Positions 1 through 9,800 of a stretch of DNA of 18,219 nt are shown piece by piece. Each line of letters begins with the position of its first letter. The first letter of the stretch is position 1. The position numbers and the translations under genes were made by a program. Location of the stretch: positions 1 through 18,219 of the forward strand of contig JAAFIT010000007.1 in assembly GCA_013298745.1 (NCBI GenBank), given 5' to 3'. The notes below the pieces were generated by a model. That model made no database searches, was not told the DNA's origin, and saw nothing but the letters and a program-made list of their open reading frames with translations. The stretch is from Sphingomonadales bacterium (GTDB lineage Bacteria; Pseudomonadota; Alphaproteobacteria; Sphingomonadales; Sphingomonadaceae).

Positions 1-872
1 AGATTTTGCCAGATCAGGGGCTGATCGGGCTGGCGGGCAAGAAGTCGCCGGTAAATGTCGCGGGCGCTTTCCTGATCGCCAAGGCGAACGAGCACCGATG
101 CCTTGATCAGATCATAGCCAGGGCTTTTGACCGGCGACGTGCCGAGCGTTTCGGCATGCGCCAGTGCTTCGGGCAGGCGGTTGGTCTGCAGCAGCAGCCG
201 GATCAGGAACTCGCGCGCCAGATCGAATCCCGGGGCGAGGTCCACCGCGCGTTCGACCAGCGTCAACGCCTCGGTGATGTTGCCCTGGCGCCATTGGAGT
301 TCGCCAAGCAGCCGACACGCCGGCGCATCATCGGGCGTGCGTTGCAATCGCGCGTCGAGCATTGCCTTGGCGGCATCGAAGCGATTGTCGTTCATCGCCA
401 TCGCGGCGTCGAGCAGTTCGGGATCACGTGACGACGCATGAACCCCCGACAGATCGGCGTGCCACGCCGCCTCGGTGCGGCCGAGCTTGCGCAACTCCTT
501 CGCCATCAACATCCAGCCGCCCGGCACCGCCGGAAGCTGACGGGTCAGGCGTTCGAGCGCCGCAACGGCGGTTTCGCTGTCCCCGGCTTCACTGGCCGCC
601 TGCGCCAGCTCCCAACTCACCGCCGGCACACGCGGCTGCGCTTCGGCCAGCGCCGCCAGCCGCGCCATCGCCGCTTTTGGCTGCCCCAATTGCCGCAATG
701 CCTGGCCAGCGAGCAGTTCGGCAGCCGGAACGTTCGGTGATTGTGCGATTATGGCTTCGGCGGCAGCAAGCGCTGCGGCCGGCTGGCTGGCCAGCAACTG
801 GTTCGCTCGCGCCAGTGCGTGTTCGGTCGAGCCTGGGGTGGCCGATGATGAGGATGAGCGCGTTGCGGGCAT
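1..872 (-). CDS. TPR-repeat protein, probable N-terminal part of a TPR-sulfotransferase (3' end outside window)
   Basis: The frame stays open on the minus strand from ATG 872 to the left edge, 290 codons with no stop. An in-frame TGA lies about 50 bases upstream, and AGAAGG sits 6 bases before the ATG, so the start is well supported. The visible part is a series of helical TPR-like units of about 34 residues, for example ALARANQLLASQP near the start, then AVAALERL, and SARDIYRRLLARQPDQPLIW near the edge. There is no signal peptide. The pattern of repeats, including the late 'KASVLVRLGD...YRRLL..P.QP..W' block, matches my memory of TPR-containing sulfotransferases, whose sulfotransferase domain would follow beyond position 1. 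That domain is not visible here, so the enzyme call is family inference; the TPR call is direct. The gene diverges from a TonB-dependent receptor, a neighbour I recall for such genes in sphingomonads. It could also be a TPR protein with no enzyme domain. Confidence 0.8.
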   Translation of the reverse strand, partial: MPATRSSSSSATPGSTEHALARANQLLASQPAAALAAAEAIIAQSPNVPAAELLAGQALRQLGQPKAAMARLAALAEAQPRVPAVSWELAQAASEAGDSETAVAALERLTRQLPAVPGGWMLMAKELRKLGRTEAAWHADLSGVHASSRDPELLDAAMAMNDNRFDAAKAMLDARLQRTPDDAPACRLLGELQWRQGNITEALTLVERAVDLAPGFDLAREFLIRLLLQTNRLPEALAHAETLGTSPVKSPGYDLIKASVLVRLGDQESARDIYRRLLARQPDQPLIWQN

Positions 873-898
873 CGGCGACCTTCTGTGATGACCCGAAA

Positions 899-927
899 AC
901 GATAGTGAGGATTTCGCAGCCGCACAA
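899..927 (-). promoter_or_regulatory. Candidate sigma70-type promoter for TPR gene
   Basis: Read on the minus strand: TTGTGC, a 17-base spacer, then TATCGT (3 of 6 and 4 of 6 consensus bases), with the -10 ending 27 bases before the ATG at 872. Spacing and position fit, but the boxes are weak, so this is a candidate only. Confidence 0.25.
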
Positions 928-958
928 TCGCGCGGCGATGGCGTTACTCAAAAGCCAC

Positions 959-986
959 TTGACTCTGCGTTGTGTTGTCGCATTAT
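959..986 (+). promoter_or_regulatory. Candidate sigma70-type promoter for TonB receptor
   Basis: TTGACT at 959-964 (5 of 6 consensus bases), a 16-base spacer, then CATTAT at 981-986 (4 of 6). If used, transcription would start near 993 and give a leader of about 230 bases before the receptor ATG, which is long. A promoter nearer the gene was not seen. Confidence 0.3.
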
Positions 987-1043
987 CCAATTCAGGACAA
1001 CCGTCCGAAAAGGCGGTAATCCATTGATAATGCTGGTTTTATT

Positions 1044-1061
1044 GGTGCTTTGGCACCTTTT
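1044..1061 (+). terminator. Small hairpin plus T run in receptor leader (possible attenuator)
   Basis: GGTGC (1044-1048) pairs with GCACC (1053-1057) around a TTTG loop and is followed directly by TTTT. The stem is only 5 base pairs, so this is a weak intrinsic-terminator-like element. It lies downstream of the candidate promoter and upstream of the receptor start, where an attenuator would sit. Confidence 0.2.
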
Positions 1062-1221
1062 GACCGATTGATGCAAAAACCGCGTTGGTCTTTGCAGGCT
1101 GTGTGCAAGCGCACCGAGTGACGTCGAAAACGACGCCTCGGCCGGGGAATGACGGGGCGTTGGCGCAGAGTTGAAGATTGCAGTGGGGAGGAGCTCTCGA
1201 TGTTTCAGGGGGTCTCTATCT

Positions 1222-3888
1222 ATGATGATGCAATCACGCCGCAAATCGCCATTTTTGAAGCTGTTGGGGTTGACGACAATCCTGTCCGGGATCGCCGTTC
1301 CAGCCACCGCCAATACGGTCGAGGCCGCTACCGATGCGGCGGCCGATGCTGCTGCTGAAGCGGCTCCCGAGGAAGGACTTGGCGAGATCATCGTCACGGC
1401 CACGCGGTCGTCGCAAAGCATTCAAAGGGTGCCAATCTCGATCACGGCGCTGACCGGCGACACGCTCGCCCAGCGCCAGGTCAAGGGCCTCAGCGATTTC
1501 GCAACATTGCTGCCGTCGGTGTCGTTTGCCGGCCTTGGCCCTGGTCGAAACGAGATTTTCTTCCGCGGCATCGTTCCGGCCGGCGGCGCCTATGCCTCGG
1601 TCGGCTTCTATCTCGACAATATTCCGATCGCCGGCGCCGGCCCGCCCGATATCCATGTCTATGATATGGAGCGCATCGAAGCGCTTTCGGGTCCGCAGGG
1701 CACGCTGTTCGGCGCCAGTTCGCTTGCGGGCACGATCCGCTTCATCACTAACAAGCCCAAGCTCGGCGAGTTCGAGGCGGGCTATGATCTTGAAGGCAAC
1801 AAGTTCGGCCCGGGCGGTTTCGGCGGTCAGATTCAGGCATTCGTCAACGTACCCGTCAGCGAAACCATCGCCGTGCGTGCCATGGGTTATTACCGCCGCG
1901 ACGGGGGTTATGTCGACAACACCCCCAACAACGGCACGTTCAACAATGGGGCGCCGGCGGTGCTGACGCTGGGCGACAACAATCCCGCCACCTTCTTCAA
2001 CCTCGACAACTCGGCGATCGCCAAGGACAATTACAACACTATCGATGAAGTCGGCGGCCGCTTGACCCTGCTTTGGGAACCCGCTGACGGCTGGCAGATC
2101 ACGCCGTCAATCACCGCGCAGCAGCAGATCTCGCGCGGCTATTTCGGCTTCGATCCGCGTCTCAGCGATCTCGAGGTTCATGACTATGAAACGACCCGTA
2201 ATCAGGATCGCTGGTATCAGGCATCGCTCAGCATCAACGGTCACATCGGTGACTGGGAAGTCGTTTCAGCGACAGGCTATTATTCGCGCAACGTCAAACT
2301 TCTCAACGATTACACCTATTATACCGTCACCTATGATGGCTTCGGCGCTGGTTACGAAAGCTATCTGCAATTCTTCGACAAGAGCGGCTGCACGGGCGCC
2401 GGTGTGACGCTGAAGTGCAGCAAATTGCTCAACCCGACGCAGTTTTTCAGCAACAACAACAATGATCGTCAATTCACCCAGGAAGTGCGGTTGAAGACGC
2501 CATCGTCATGGCCCTTCGACGTCACCATCGGCGGCTTTTTCCAGGATTGGAAAACCGAAGCCAACAATGATTATGCCATTCATGGGCTCTCCGACATTGT
2601 CGGGTATACAGCGGCAGGCGGTGGCGATGACCCCAACTTCGCCAACACCTTCGGGGTTCCAGAAGCCAATGGCGGCACCATGGTACTCGGATCGCCGGCC
2701 GTGAAGCGCGACGCTTTCTACATGACCGAGCAGGATCGGCATTACAAAGACTATGCCATCTTCGCCGAAGGCCATTACAACATCACACCGGAATTGAAGA
2801 TCACCGGCGGCATTCGGTATTTCTGGACGGAATCGACCGTTGTCGGCTTTGCCGGCGTTCAGGGGTCCGCCGCGAACACCGTCACCTCGCTGTTCGTGCC
2901 GACCAATACGCAGGGCTGCCCGACACCGTTCCCCGACAAGCGATTGCAGTGCCTCAACTCCAACTTCCTCGCGGCCGACCAGGTTGGCCGCTACAAGGAA
3001 CAGGGTGAAACCCACAAGATCGTGCTCGACTGGGAGTTCGCACCGTCGAAAATGGTCTATGCCAACTATTCAACGGGCTTCCGGCCCGGCGGCTTCAACC
3101 GGCCACTGCGCATCCGCGGCGTCGGCATTGCTGAAGTGCCACCGTTCGAATCCGAAGATCTGACCAACTATGAAATCGGCATCAAGACGACGTGGAACAA
3201 CATCTTCCGCTTCAACGCCGCAATGTATTTCCAGAAATGGAACAACATCCAATATGGCGTCGTTGTCTCGGGCGCCCAGGGCGCCGGCATCACCGGCAAT
3301 GCCGGCGTCGCGGAAGTCAAGGGTATCGAATATGATGCCAATCTGAAGCTCGGCGCGGTGACCATTTCGACATCGGGCGCTTACAACGATGGCAAGTTGA
3401 AGGGCGATTTCTGCAACTTTGCCGTCGACCGGACGACGCTGAAGATTTCGCAGCTTCAGACCTGCACGCTCGGCGAATTCGTTCCCGGATCAAGCCCGCC
3501 AACACCGCAGGTTGCCGCAGCCGATGGCACACGCCTGCCGCGTCAGCCGCGGTTCAAGGGCAACACATCGGTTCGTTATGACACGGAGTTCGACAAGTAT
3601 TCGGCCTATATTCAGGGTGCCGCCCTTTATCAGACCGATGCAACCTCGGATCTGAACGTCTCCGACAATGCCTTGTTCGGGAACACACCTGGCTTTGTCT
3701 CGTTCGATTTTTCGGCGGGTATCCGGCGCGACACCTGGAGCGTAGACCTGTTCCTCAACAATGCTTTCGACAAGCGCGGCGAATTGTCGAGGAACACCTT
3801 CTGCTCGATCACCTTCTGCTCGGGTTCTACACGCACCTTCGTCATCCGGCCGCAGTTCTTCGGTGTGCGCTTCGGCCAGCGCTTCTAA
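1222..3888 (+). CDS. TonB-dependent outer-membrane receptor
   Basis: This 888-residue protein would import a bound ligand across the outer membrane using TonB/ExbBD energy. I chose ATG 1222 because it gives a clean signal peptide (MMMQSRRKSPFLKLLG..., likely cleaved after ATA near residue 30) and has AGGGGG nine bases upstream. A TTG at 1171 in the same frame would bury the signal. After an Ala/Glu-rich linker (about residues 33-54) comes a TonB-box-like EIIVTATR (55-62). The plug domain follows, with VPISITAL, the FFRGI region, and YDMERIEALSGPQGTLFGASS ending in GTIRFITNKP. The long beta-barrel ends in VRFGQRF with the terminal Phe usual for outer-membrane barrels. Length fits the family. 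The ligand is unknown: no siderophore gene is nearby, and the downstream iorAB-like pair suggests an organic substrate, which is inference. Confidence 0.93.
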   Translation: MMMQSRRKSPFLKLLGLTTILSGIAVPATANTVEAATDAAADAAAEAAPEEGLGEIIVTATRSSQSIQRVPISITALTGDTLAQRQVKGLSDFATLLPSVSFAGLGPGRNEIFFRGIVPAGGAYASVGFYLDNIPIAGAGPPDIHVYDMERIEALSGPQGTLFGASSLAGTIRFITNKPKLGEFEAGYDLEGNKFGPGGFGGQIQAFVNVPVSETIAVRAMGYYRRDGGYVDNTPNNGTFNNGAPAVLTLGDNNPATFFNLDNSAIAKDNYNTIDEVGGRLTLLWEPADGWQITPSITAQQQISRGYFGFDPRLSDLEVHDYETTRNQDRWYQASLSINGHIGDWEVVSATGYYSRNVKLLNDYTYYTVTYDGFGAGYESYLQFFDKSGCTGAGVTLKCSKLLNPTQFFSNNNNDRQFTQEVRLKTPSSWPFDVTIGGFFQDWKTEANNDYAIHGLSDIVGYTAAGGGDDPNFANTFGVPEANGGTMVLGSPAVKRDAFYMTEQDRHYKDYAIFAEGHYNITPELKITGGIRYFWTESTVVGFAGVQGSAANTVTSLFVPTNTQGCPTPFPDKRLQCLNSNFLAADQVGRYKEQGETHKIVLDWEFAPSKMVYANYSTGFRPGGFNRPLRIRGVGIAEVPPFESEDLTNYEIGIKTTWNNIFRFNAAMYFQKWNNIQYGVVVSGAQGAGITGNAGVAEVKGIEYDANLKLGAVTISTSGAYNDGKLKGDFCNFAVDRTTLKISQLQTCTLGEFVPGSSPPTPQVAAADGTRLPRQPRFKGNTSVRYDTEFDKYSAYIQGAALYQTDATSDLNVSDNALFGNTPGFVSFDFSAGIRRDTWSVDLFLNNAFDKRGELSRNTFCSITFCSGSTRTFVIRPQFFGVRFGQRF

Positions 3889-4057
3889 CCACCCAGCGGC
3901 CATGGTCCGGGGCATGCCTCGCATCATGGCCGTCCCTGCCCCGGCGTGCGGGAACCAGAAGCGGCCAAAGCCGCCCCCGAAACACCGGACGGGACTTCTG
4001 CAATTCATGTGATAGGGTAGCACCGTCGGTGGAGACCCCTTGGGGAGACTGGTTTCG
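3889..4057. repeat. Intergenic segment with two interleaved 8-bp inverted repeats
   Basis: Two perfect stems overlap in an a-b-a'-b' order: CGGCCATG (3897-3904) with CATGGCCG (3925-3932), and CCGGGGCA (3907-3914) with TGCCCCGG (3937-3944). They could form alternative hairpins or a pseudoknot, not two nested stems. A third short stem, GCGGC/GCCGC, lies at 3961-3974. No T run follows, so a classical intrinsic terminator is not supported. The rest of the segment is the iorA leader, with GGGGAGA (4042-4048) as ribosome-binding site. Confidence 0.4.
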
Positions 4058-4515
<458 letters not shown>

Positions 4516-4519
<4 letters not shown>

Positions 4520-6681
4520 GCGGGATCGATCGGCGGCTGGTGCTGAAGGCAGCGCTGCTCACCGGCGGCGGATTGACGTTCAACGTCTCTGTGCCCGTCG
4601 CGGCGGCCAACACCGCGACGCGGCTCAATGCCTTCATCACCATCGCGCCCGACAACAAGGTCACCATCGGCGGCAGCTATCCCGAAATCGGCCAGGGAGC
4701 GCGGACGATGCTGCCGATGCTGATCGCCGAGGAACTGGATCTCGATTGGGCGCAAGTGCAGGCTGTTCCGACGCTCGCCGACGAAAAGGCCTTTGGGCAG
4801 CAGATCACCGGCGGCAGTGAAACAACACCGACGACATGGCTGCCGATGCGCAAGGTCGGCGCGGCGGCGCGGCAGCAATTGGTCATGGCGGCGGCCGCAA
4901 CCTGGGGTGTCGATGCCGCCAGCCTGACGACCGCCGCCGGTCATGTCAGCCATGCAGCCAGCGGGCGGCGGATTTCCTATGCGGCGCTTGCCGAAGCGGC
5001 CGCCAAGCAGCCGCCGCCGACCGATGCCAGTATCGTTCTCAAAAAGCCTGCGGATTTCCGCATCATTGGCACGTCGCGGACCGGCGTCGATACGCCGGCC
5101 ATCATCGCCGGCAAGCCGTTGTTCGGTATCGACACCAGCCTGCCCGGTATGGCCTATGCCGCGATCGAGATGTGCCCGGCGTTCGGCGGCACCATCGCCA
5201 AGGCCGATCTCGCCAAGGCGCGTGCCCTGCCCGGCGTGCGGCATGTGCTGACGCTCAATACCGGCATCAAGCCCGATGGCGCCGATGATGCTGTGGCGAT
5301 CGTCGCCGATAGCTGGTGGACCGCCGACAAAGCGCGCGCCGCGTTGCAGATCACCTGGGACGATGCCGCGCAGCGCCGCCATTCCACCGCCGGCTATGCC
5401 GACGCCGCTGCGAAGCTGATGGGTGCAAAGCCCGAAAAGGACTTGATCCGCACCGGTGATGCCGCGGCTGCACTGGCGAAATCGGCCAAGGTCATCGAGG
5501 CGGATTATCATTACCCCTTCCTCGCCCATGCCACGCTCGAGCCGCAGAACTGCACCGCGCTGTTCAAGGATGGCGCGATCGAAATCTGGGCGCCGACGCA
5601 ATGGCCCGAGGATGGCCGCGGGCTGGTCGCCAAGGCGCTTGGCCTCAAGCCAGAGGCGATCACCATCCATCTGGTGCGCGCCGGCGGTGGCTTCGGTCGG
5701 CGACTGCAGAATGATTACATGGTGCAGGTGGCACAGATTGCACGTGCTGTACCTGGTGTGCCGGTCAAGCTGATCAACAATCGCAGCGACGATATCCGGC
5801 ATGATTTTTACCGCCCTGCCGGCTGGCACCGGTTGAAAGCCGGCATCGACCCGAACGGCAAATTGCTGGCGATGACCAATCATTTCATCAGCTTCGGCGC
5901 CAATGGCAAGACGGTGCGCGCTGCCGAGTTCAACCCGGCCGAATTCCCGCTGCAACTGCTCGGCGATGTTCATGTCGGCCAGACGCTGATGGCGACGACC
6001 ATGCCGACCGGATGGCTGCGCGCGCCGACGTCCAATGCGATGGGTTTCGTCTTTCAAGGCTTCCTCGATGAAGTCGCGGTGGCTGGTGGGCGTGATCTGC
6101 CGACGCTGATGCGCGAACTGCTCGGCGCCCCGCGCGCGCTGCCGGATATGGACGGCATGCCGGGGTTCAACACCGGCCGGGCACGCGGCGTCATCGACAA
6201 GGTCTGCGCGATGGCGGGCTGGCCGAACACCCCCGCCGGCAAATCACGCGGCTTTGGCTTCTACTTCAGCCACCGCGGCTATTTCGCCGAAATCGTCGAA
6301 ATCAGCCTCACCGCCGGCGAAATCAAGGTTGAAACGGTTTTCGTCGCTGCGGATATCGGCAGCCAGATCATCAATCCGGTCAACGCCCGCCACCAGGTCG
6401 AAGGTGCGATCATCGATGGCCTTGGCCAGGCGCTGGCCGGGCAGGCGATCGAACTGGTCGATGGCGCCGTGACGCAGGCCAATTTCGACAGCTATCCGCT
6501 GCCCCGCATCGAGACGACGCCAAAGATCATCCTCGAATTTCTTGTCACCGATTTTCCTCCAACAGGCCTTGGCGAACCGTCGTTGCCGCCTGTCATCCCG
6601 GCATTGGCCAATGCCATTCATGCCGCCACCGGCAAACGCCTTCGCAGCCTGCCGATTTCCACGTCGATCACCACGGCCTGA
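4516..6681 (+). CDS. iorB: Isoquinoline 1-oxidoreductase beta-type molybdopterin subunit, Tat-exported
   Basis: This 721-residue catalytic subunit would hydroxylate an N-heterocycle or oxidise an aldehyde at a molybdenum-cytosine-dinucleotide site. The N-terminus has a Tat-type signal, DRRLVLKAALL (residues 5-15), and then VAAAN, so it is probably periplasmic. Moco-binding motifs are GGGFGRR (390-396) and the C-terminal GLGEPSLPP (684-692), whose E687 is the expected catalytic glutamate of the xanthine oxidase family. Length and order fit IorB-type proteins, which carry no FAD domain; electrons would leave through IorA and probably a cytochrome not encoded here. GGGAG lies seven bases before the ATG. 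No XdhC/CoxI-type Moco chaperone is in the window. Substrate is unknown; many homologues are named isoquinoline oxidoreductase without test, and aldehyde dehydrogenase activity is an alternative. Confidence 0.92.
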
Positions 6682-6742
6682 TGGCGAATGGCCTGATGCG
6701 ACACATGACCAGGGTGTGGAACGAAAGCGGAGCATTGCGGCA

Positions 6743-6771
6743 GTCCGGCTGCTCCTAAGCTGCAGCCGGGC
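6743..6771. terminator. Hairpin between convergent genes, possible bidirectional terminator
   Basis: CCGGCTGC (6745-6752) pairs perfectly with GCAGCCGG (6762-6769) around a nine-base loop. A G-T wobble and a further G-C pair extend it to 10 pairs. It lies midway in the 147 bases between the converging iorB and TIR genes, where a shared terminator would be expected. Neither strand has a T run after it, so an intrinsic mechanism is doubtful. Confidence 0.35.
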
Positions 6772-6828
6772 ATGAAGGCGGAAGCCAAGCGGCATCGCGC
6801 CAATGAACCGGATTGTTCGAAAGCCCGT

Positions 6829-9800
6829 CTAGGCCGCTTGGGATTTCAACCGGATAGCGTGTGCTGCGGCACCCCGCGTCAGGTGCAGCGCCGCCGCTTG
6901 CTCATAAAGCCCGCGACTGCCGGGCTCGTCTCCCTGCAGTTTGGCAAGCTCGGCCCGCCATTCCAGCGCCCAGGGCCGCAACGCCTCGGCACCGGTGCGG
7001 GTCAGCACAGCTTCGACGCGATCAAGGACATGCTCGGCGGCAGCAACATCGCGGTCTCGGCGCATGAGGATAAGGACACGGACTCCGAGCGCTTGCAGTT
7101 CATACTGCCCGACCTCGCAATCGGCACATTGGCGGATTGCGTCATCGGCCCATTCGAGCGCTTCGGCATAGCGGCCAGCACCGAAATGGACGCGTGCCAT
7201 CAGCGTGGCGCCAACGCCGGCCCAATGCTGTTCGATCCGCTTGAAGACATCGACGGCCGCCTCCGCATAAGGATGCGCCGCCGCGTGGTCGCCGCGACCG
7301 AGATGCGCCCAAGTATAGGCAATATGGCGGTATGACGCGAGCAAGGGTGACCCCAATGTATCGCTGATTTCCTCGATGGCGCGGGCGTTTTCGAGGGACT
7401 TGGCGAAATCGCCCATCAGATAACCGACAGTCGCGAGCTGGAACGAACACCACCCCGCGACTTCGGGTGTACCATCGGCGAAGGCGAGCGTGCGGGCCTC
7501 CACAAGTTGTGCCTCCGCCTCCTCGAGCCGGCCCATCCAGCTCAATGTCACGCCGTTCATGAAGGCAAAGAAGCTATGGGGATTGAAGCCGGTGATCCAA
7601 TATTCCCGCGCAGTCTCGACAGGATAGGTCACCAGCAGAGTCTCGAGCAATTCCAGTGCCTGCGGAAAGCGGCAACTGTGGACGAGCGCATCGACGTAAA
7701 GAATGTTGGCGATGACCTTGAGCGCAAAATCATCGGTCTGCATCGCGGCGGCATGGTTTTCACTCGCCAGCGCGACATAGCCCTTCACATCGGCCGCACC
7801 GCACAACACCCGCGAGAAACAGATCGACAGCATCAGCGCGAGATCGGGCAGGCCCGCGGCAGTGGCGAGGCCTTGCGCCTCGGCGAGCACCGCCTCGGCA
7901 GCAGCTCGGTCAATGCCAACGCGGTAATTCATGTTGAGCAGCTGGATCGAAGCGGCGACCATGAAACCGAACGCCGCAGGGTCCGGCAGGCTGGTGCGCG
8001 CCAACACCCGCACCCGCTCCCAATGCCATGCCGACGTCGGAAAATCGGTTCGCGCCACGCGCTCGGCGGCCTTCTGGTGCCAGCCAGCGGCGATCAACGC
8101 CTCGCCCGCTTCCTCCCAGTGCATCGCCAGCGTCGCCGCGCGCTGATCGAGCCGATCGGCGTCTTCGGCCTCGATGCCGCGTGCAACCGCGGCGTTGATG
8201 GCACGGCGCTGGCCCTTCACCAGTGTCGAATGCGTCACTTCAAGTGTCAGCGGGTGCTTGAAGCCATATTCGGTGACGGGGAACACCGATTGTTCAACGA
8301 TGAACTCGTTGCGTCGCAGCGCTTGCAGCGCCGCCGCCAGCTCCGCCATTGGCATCGCGGTCGCGGCGGCGAGCAAGGGTTCCGAAAACACCCCGCCAAT
8401 CACCGACGCCACCTGCAGGACATTTTTCTCGCGCTCGCCAAGCCGATCGATACGGGCTTCGACCACCGCCTTGACCGTTGCCGGCACTTCGAGCCGATCG
8501 AAGCTGCCAACCAGCTTCCAGGCGCCACGATCGCCGACAATGTGACCGGTCTCGACGAGTGTCTGGAGAATTTCCTCGATGAAATAGGGGTTGCCCTTGG
8601 TCAGTGCGGCAATCGGCTGGCGCAGCACGGTGACACTGGGATCACTGCCGAGCAGTTCCGCCAGCAGCGCATCGACCGCCGTTTCGCCCAGCGGCAACAG
8701 CGAAATCTGTCGGCAGGCGCTGTGCTGCATCCAGTCGGCACGAAATTCCGGCCGGTAATTGAGCAGGATCAGGTAGCGGGTGCCGCTCTGCTGTTCGACC
8801 ATGGCTTCGAGGAACGCCCGGCTGGCGTCATCGATCCAGTGCAGATCCTCGATGAGCATGACCAGCGGATGATCGGCGCTGGCCAGCATGAACAAATGCC
8901 GGACCAGCGCGACGAGCTGGCGTTGCCGGGCTTCAGGATCGAGCGGCGGCATCGGGCGCTCCGGATCGGGAACCCCAAGGAAATCGAAAAGCGTCGGCAA
9001 CGCCGTTGCGAGGCGCGGATCGAGCTGGGTCAGTCGCGCTTCGATGCGGTCCCGCGCTGCCGCGTCGGGATCACGCGCATCAATGCCGAAAAAGTCCTTC
9101 AGCATCTCGATCATCGCCAACAAGGGCACATTGCGACCCTGCTGGGTGGCGCTGCCGCGATAGAATTGCGCCCCCGTATGGCGGCAATGTTCGGCGAATT
9201 CAAAGCACAACCGGCTCTTGCCGGCCCCGGCTTCGGCCATGATGCCGATGACCTGCCCGTTGCCGGCGGCGGATTTATCAAGCGCTTCGATAAGGGTGTT
9301 CAATTCGGTACTGCGACCGACAAATGGCGACAGGCCACGCGCCTGTGACAGATCGAACCGCGTATGCGTATCGGCTTCGCCAGTGACGGTGAAGGCGCGG
9401 GCGCCGAGTCGTTCGAGCTGGAAATAACCGCCGGCCAATCGCGCGCAGGCAACGCTGATCACCAGGCTGCCCGGCTCGGCCTGGGTCTGCAACTGGGCGC
9501 TGCCGTCCATTGCCGGGCCAGCCGGCAGGGCGCCGCTGCCGCCAATCACCACCGGGCCGCAATCGATCCCGATGCGCGCCAGAAACGGGCCGGCGCCCGC
9601 CAGCTTGAAGCCGGGCATCGCCGCATGAAGCGCGCGCCCGGCCAGAACGGCGCGCAAGGCATCATCCTCGCGGGTCGCATCGGCACCAAAAACCGCCGTC
9701 AGGCTTCCGCCCGCTCCGGGAAGGACCTTGCCGTCGAACGCGGCGACCTTGTCGGCAACGAGTTTGCGGAACCCTTCGGTGGCCTCGTGCCAGTCTTCCG

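Larger units (their letters stand above)
873..1221. other. Gene-free divergent control region between TPR gene and TonB receptor
   Basis: This 349-base stretch separates two divergent genes. It is clearly less GC-rich than the coding DNA around 960-1090. It holds one candidate promoter for each direction (899-927 minus and 959-986 plus), a small hairpin followed by four T at 1044-1061, and a strong Shine-Dalgarno plus out-of-frame ATG at 1185-1202. Open frames crossing it show no family signature, so I see no gene in it. Confidence 0.6.

Noticed and set aside
362..1027. Plus-strand open frame of 221 codons over the TPR gene and divergent region
   Set aside because: Pro/Arg/Ala-rich with no signature. 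The minus-strand TPR frame, with its ribosome-binding site and repeat pattern, explains the DNA.
7507..9348. Long plus-strand open frame (613 codons) inside the TIR gene region
   Set aside because: It is antisense to the TIR/AAA gene, has Arg/His/Gln-heavy composition and no recognisable domain, as expected for a shadow of GC-rich coding DNA. The minus-strand frame has clear TIR and Walker motifs.
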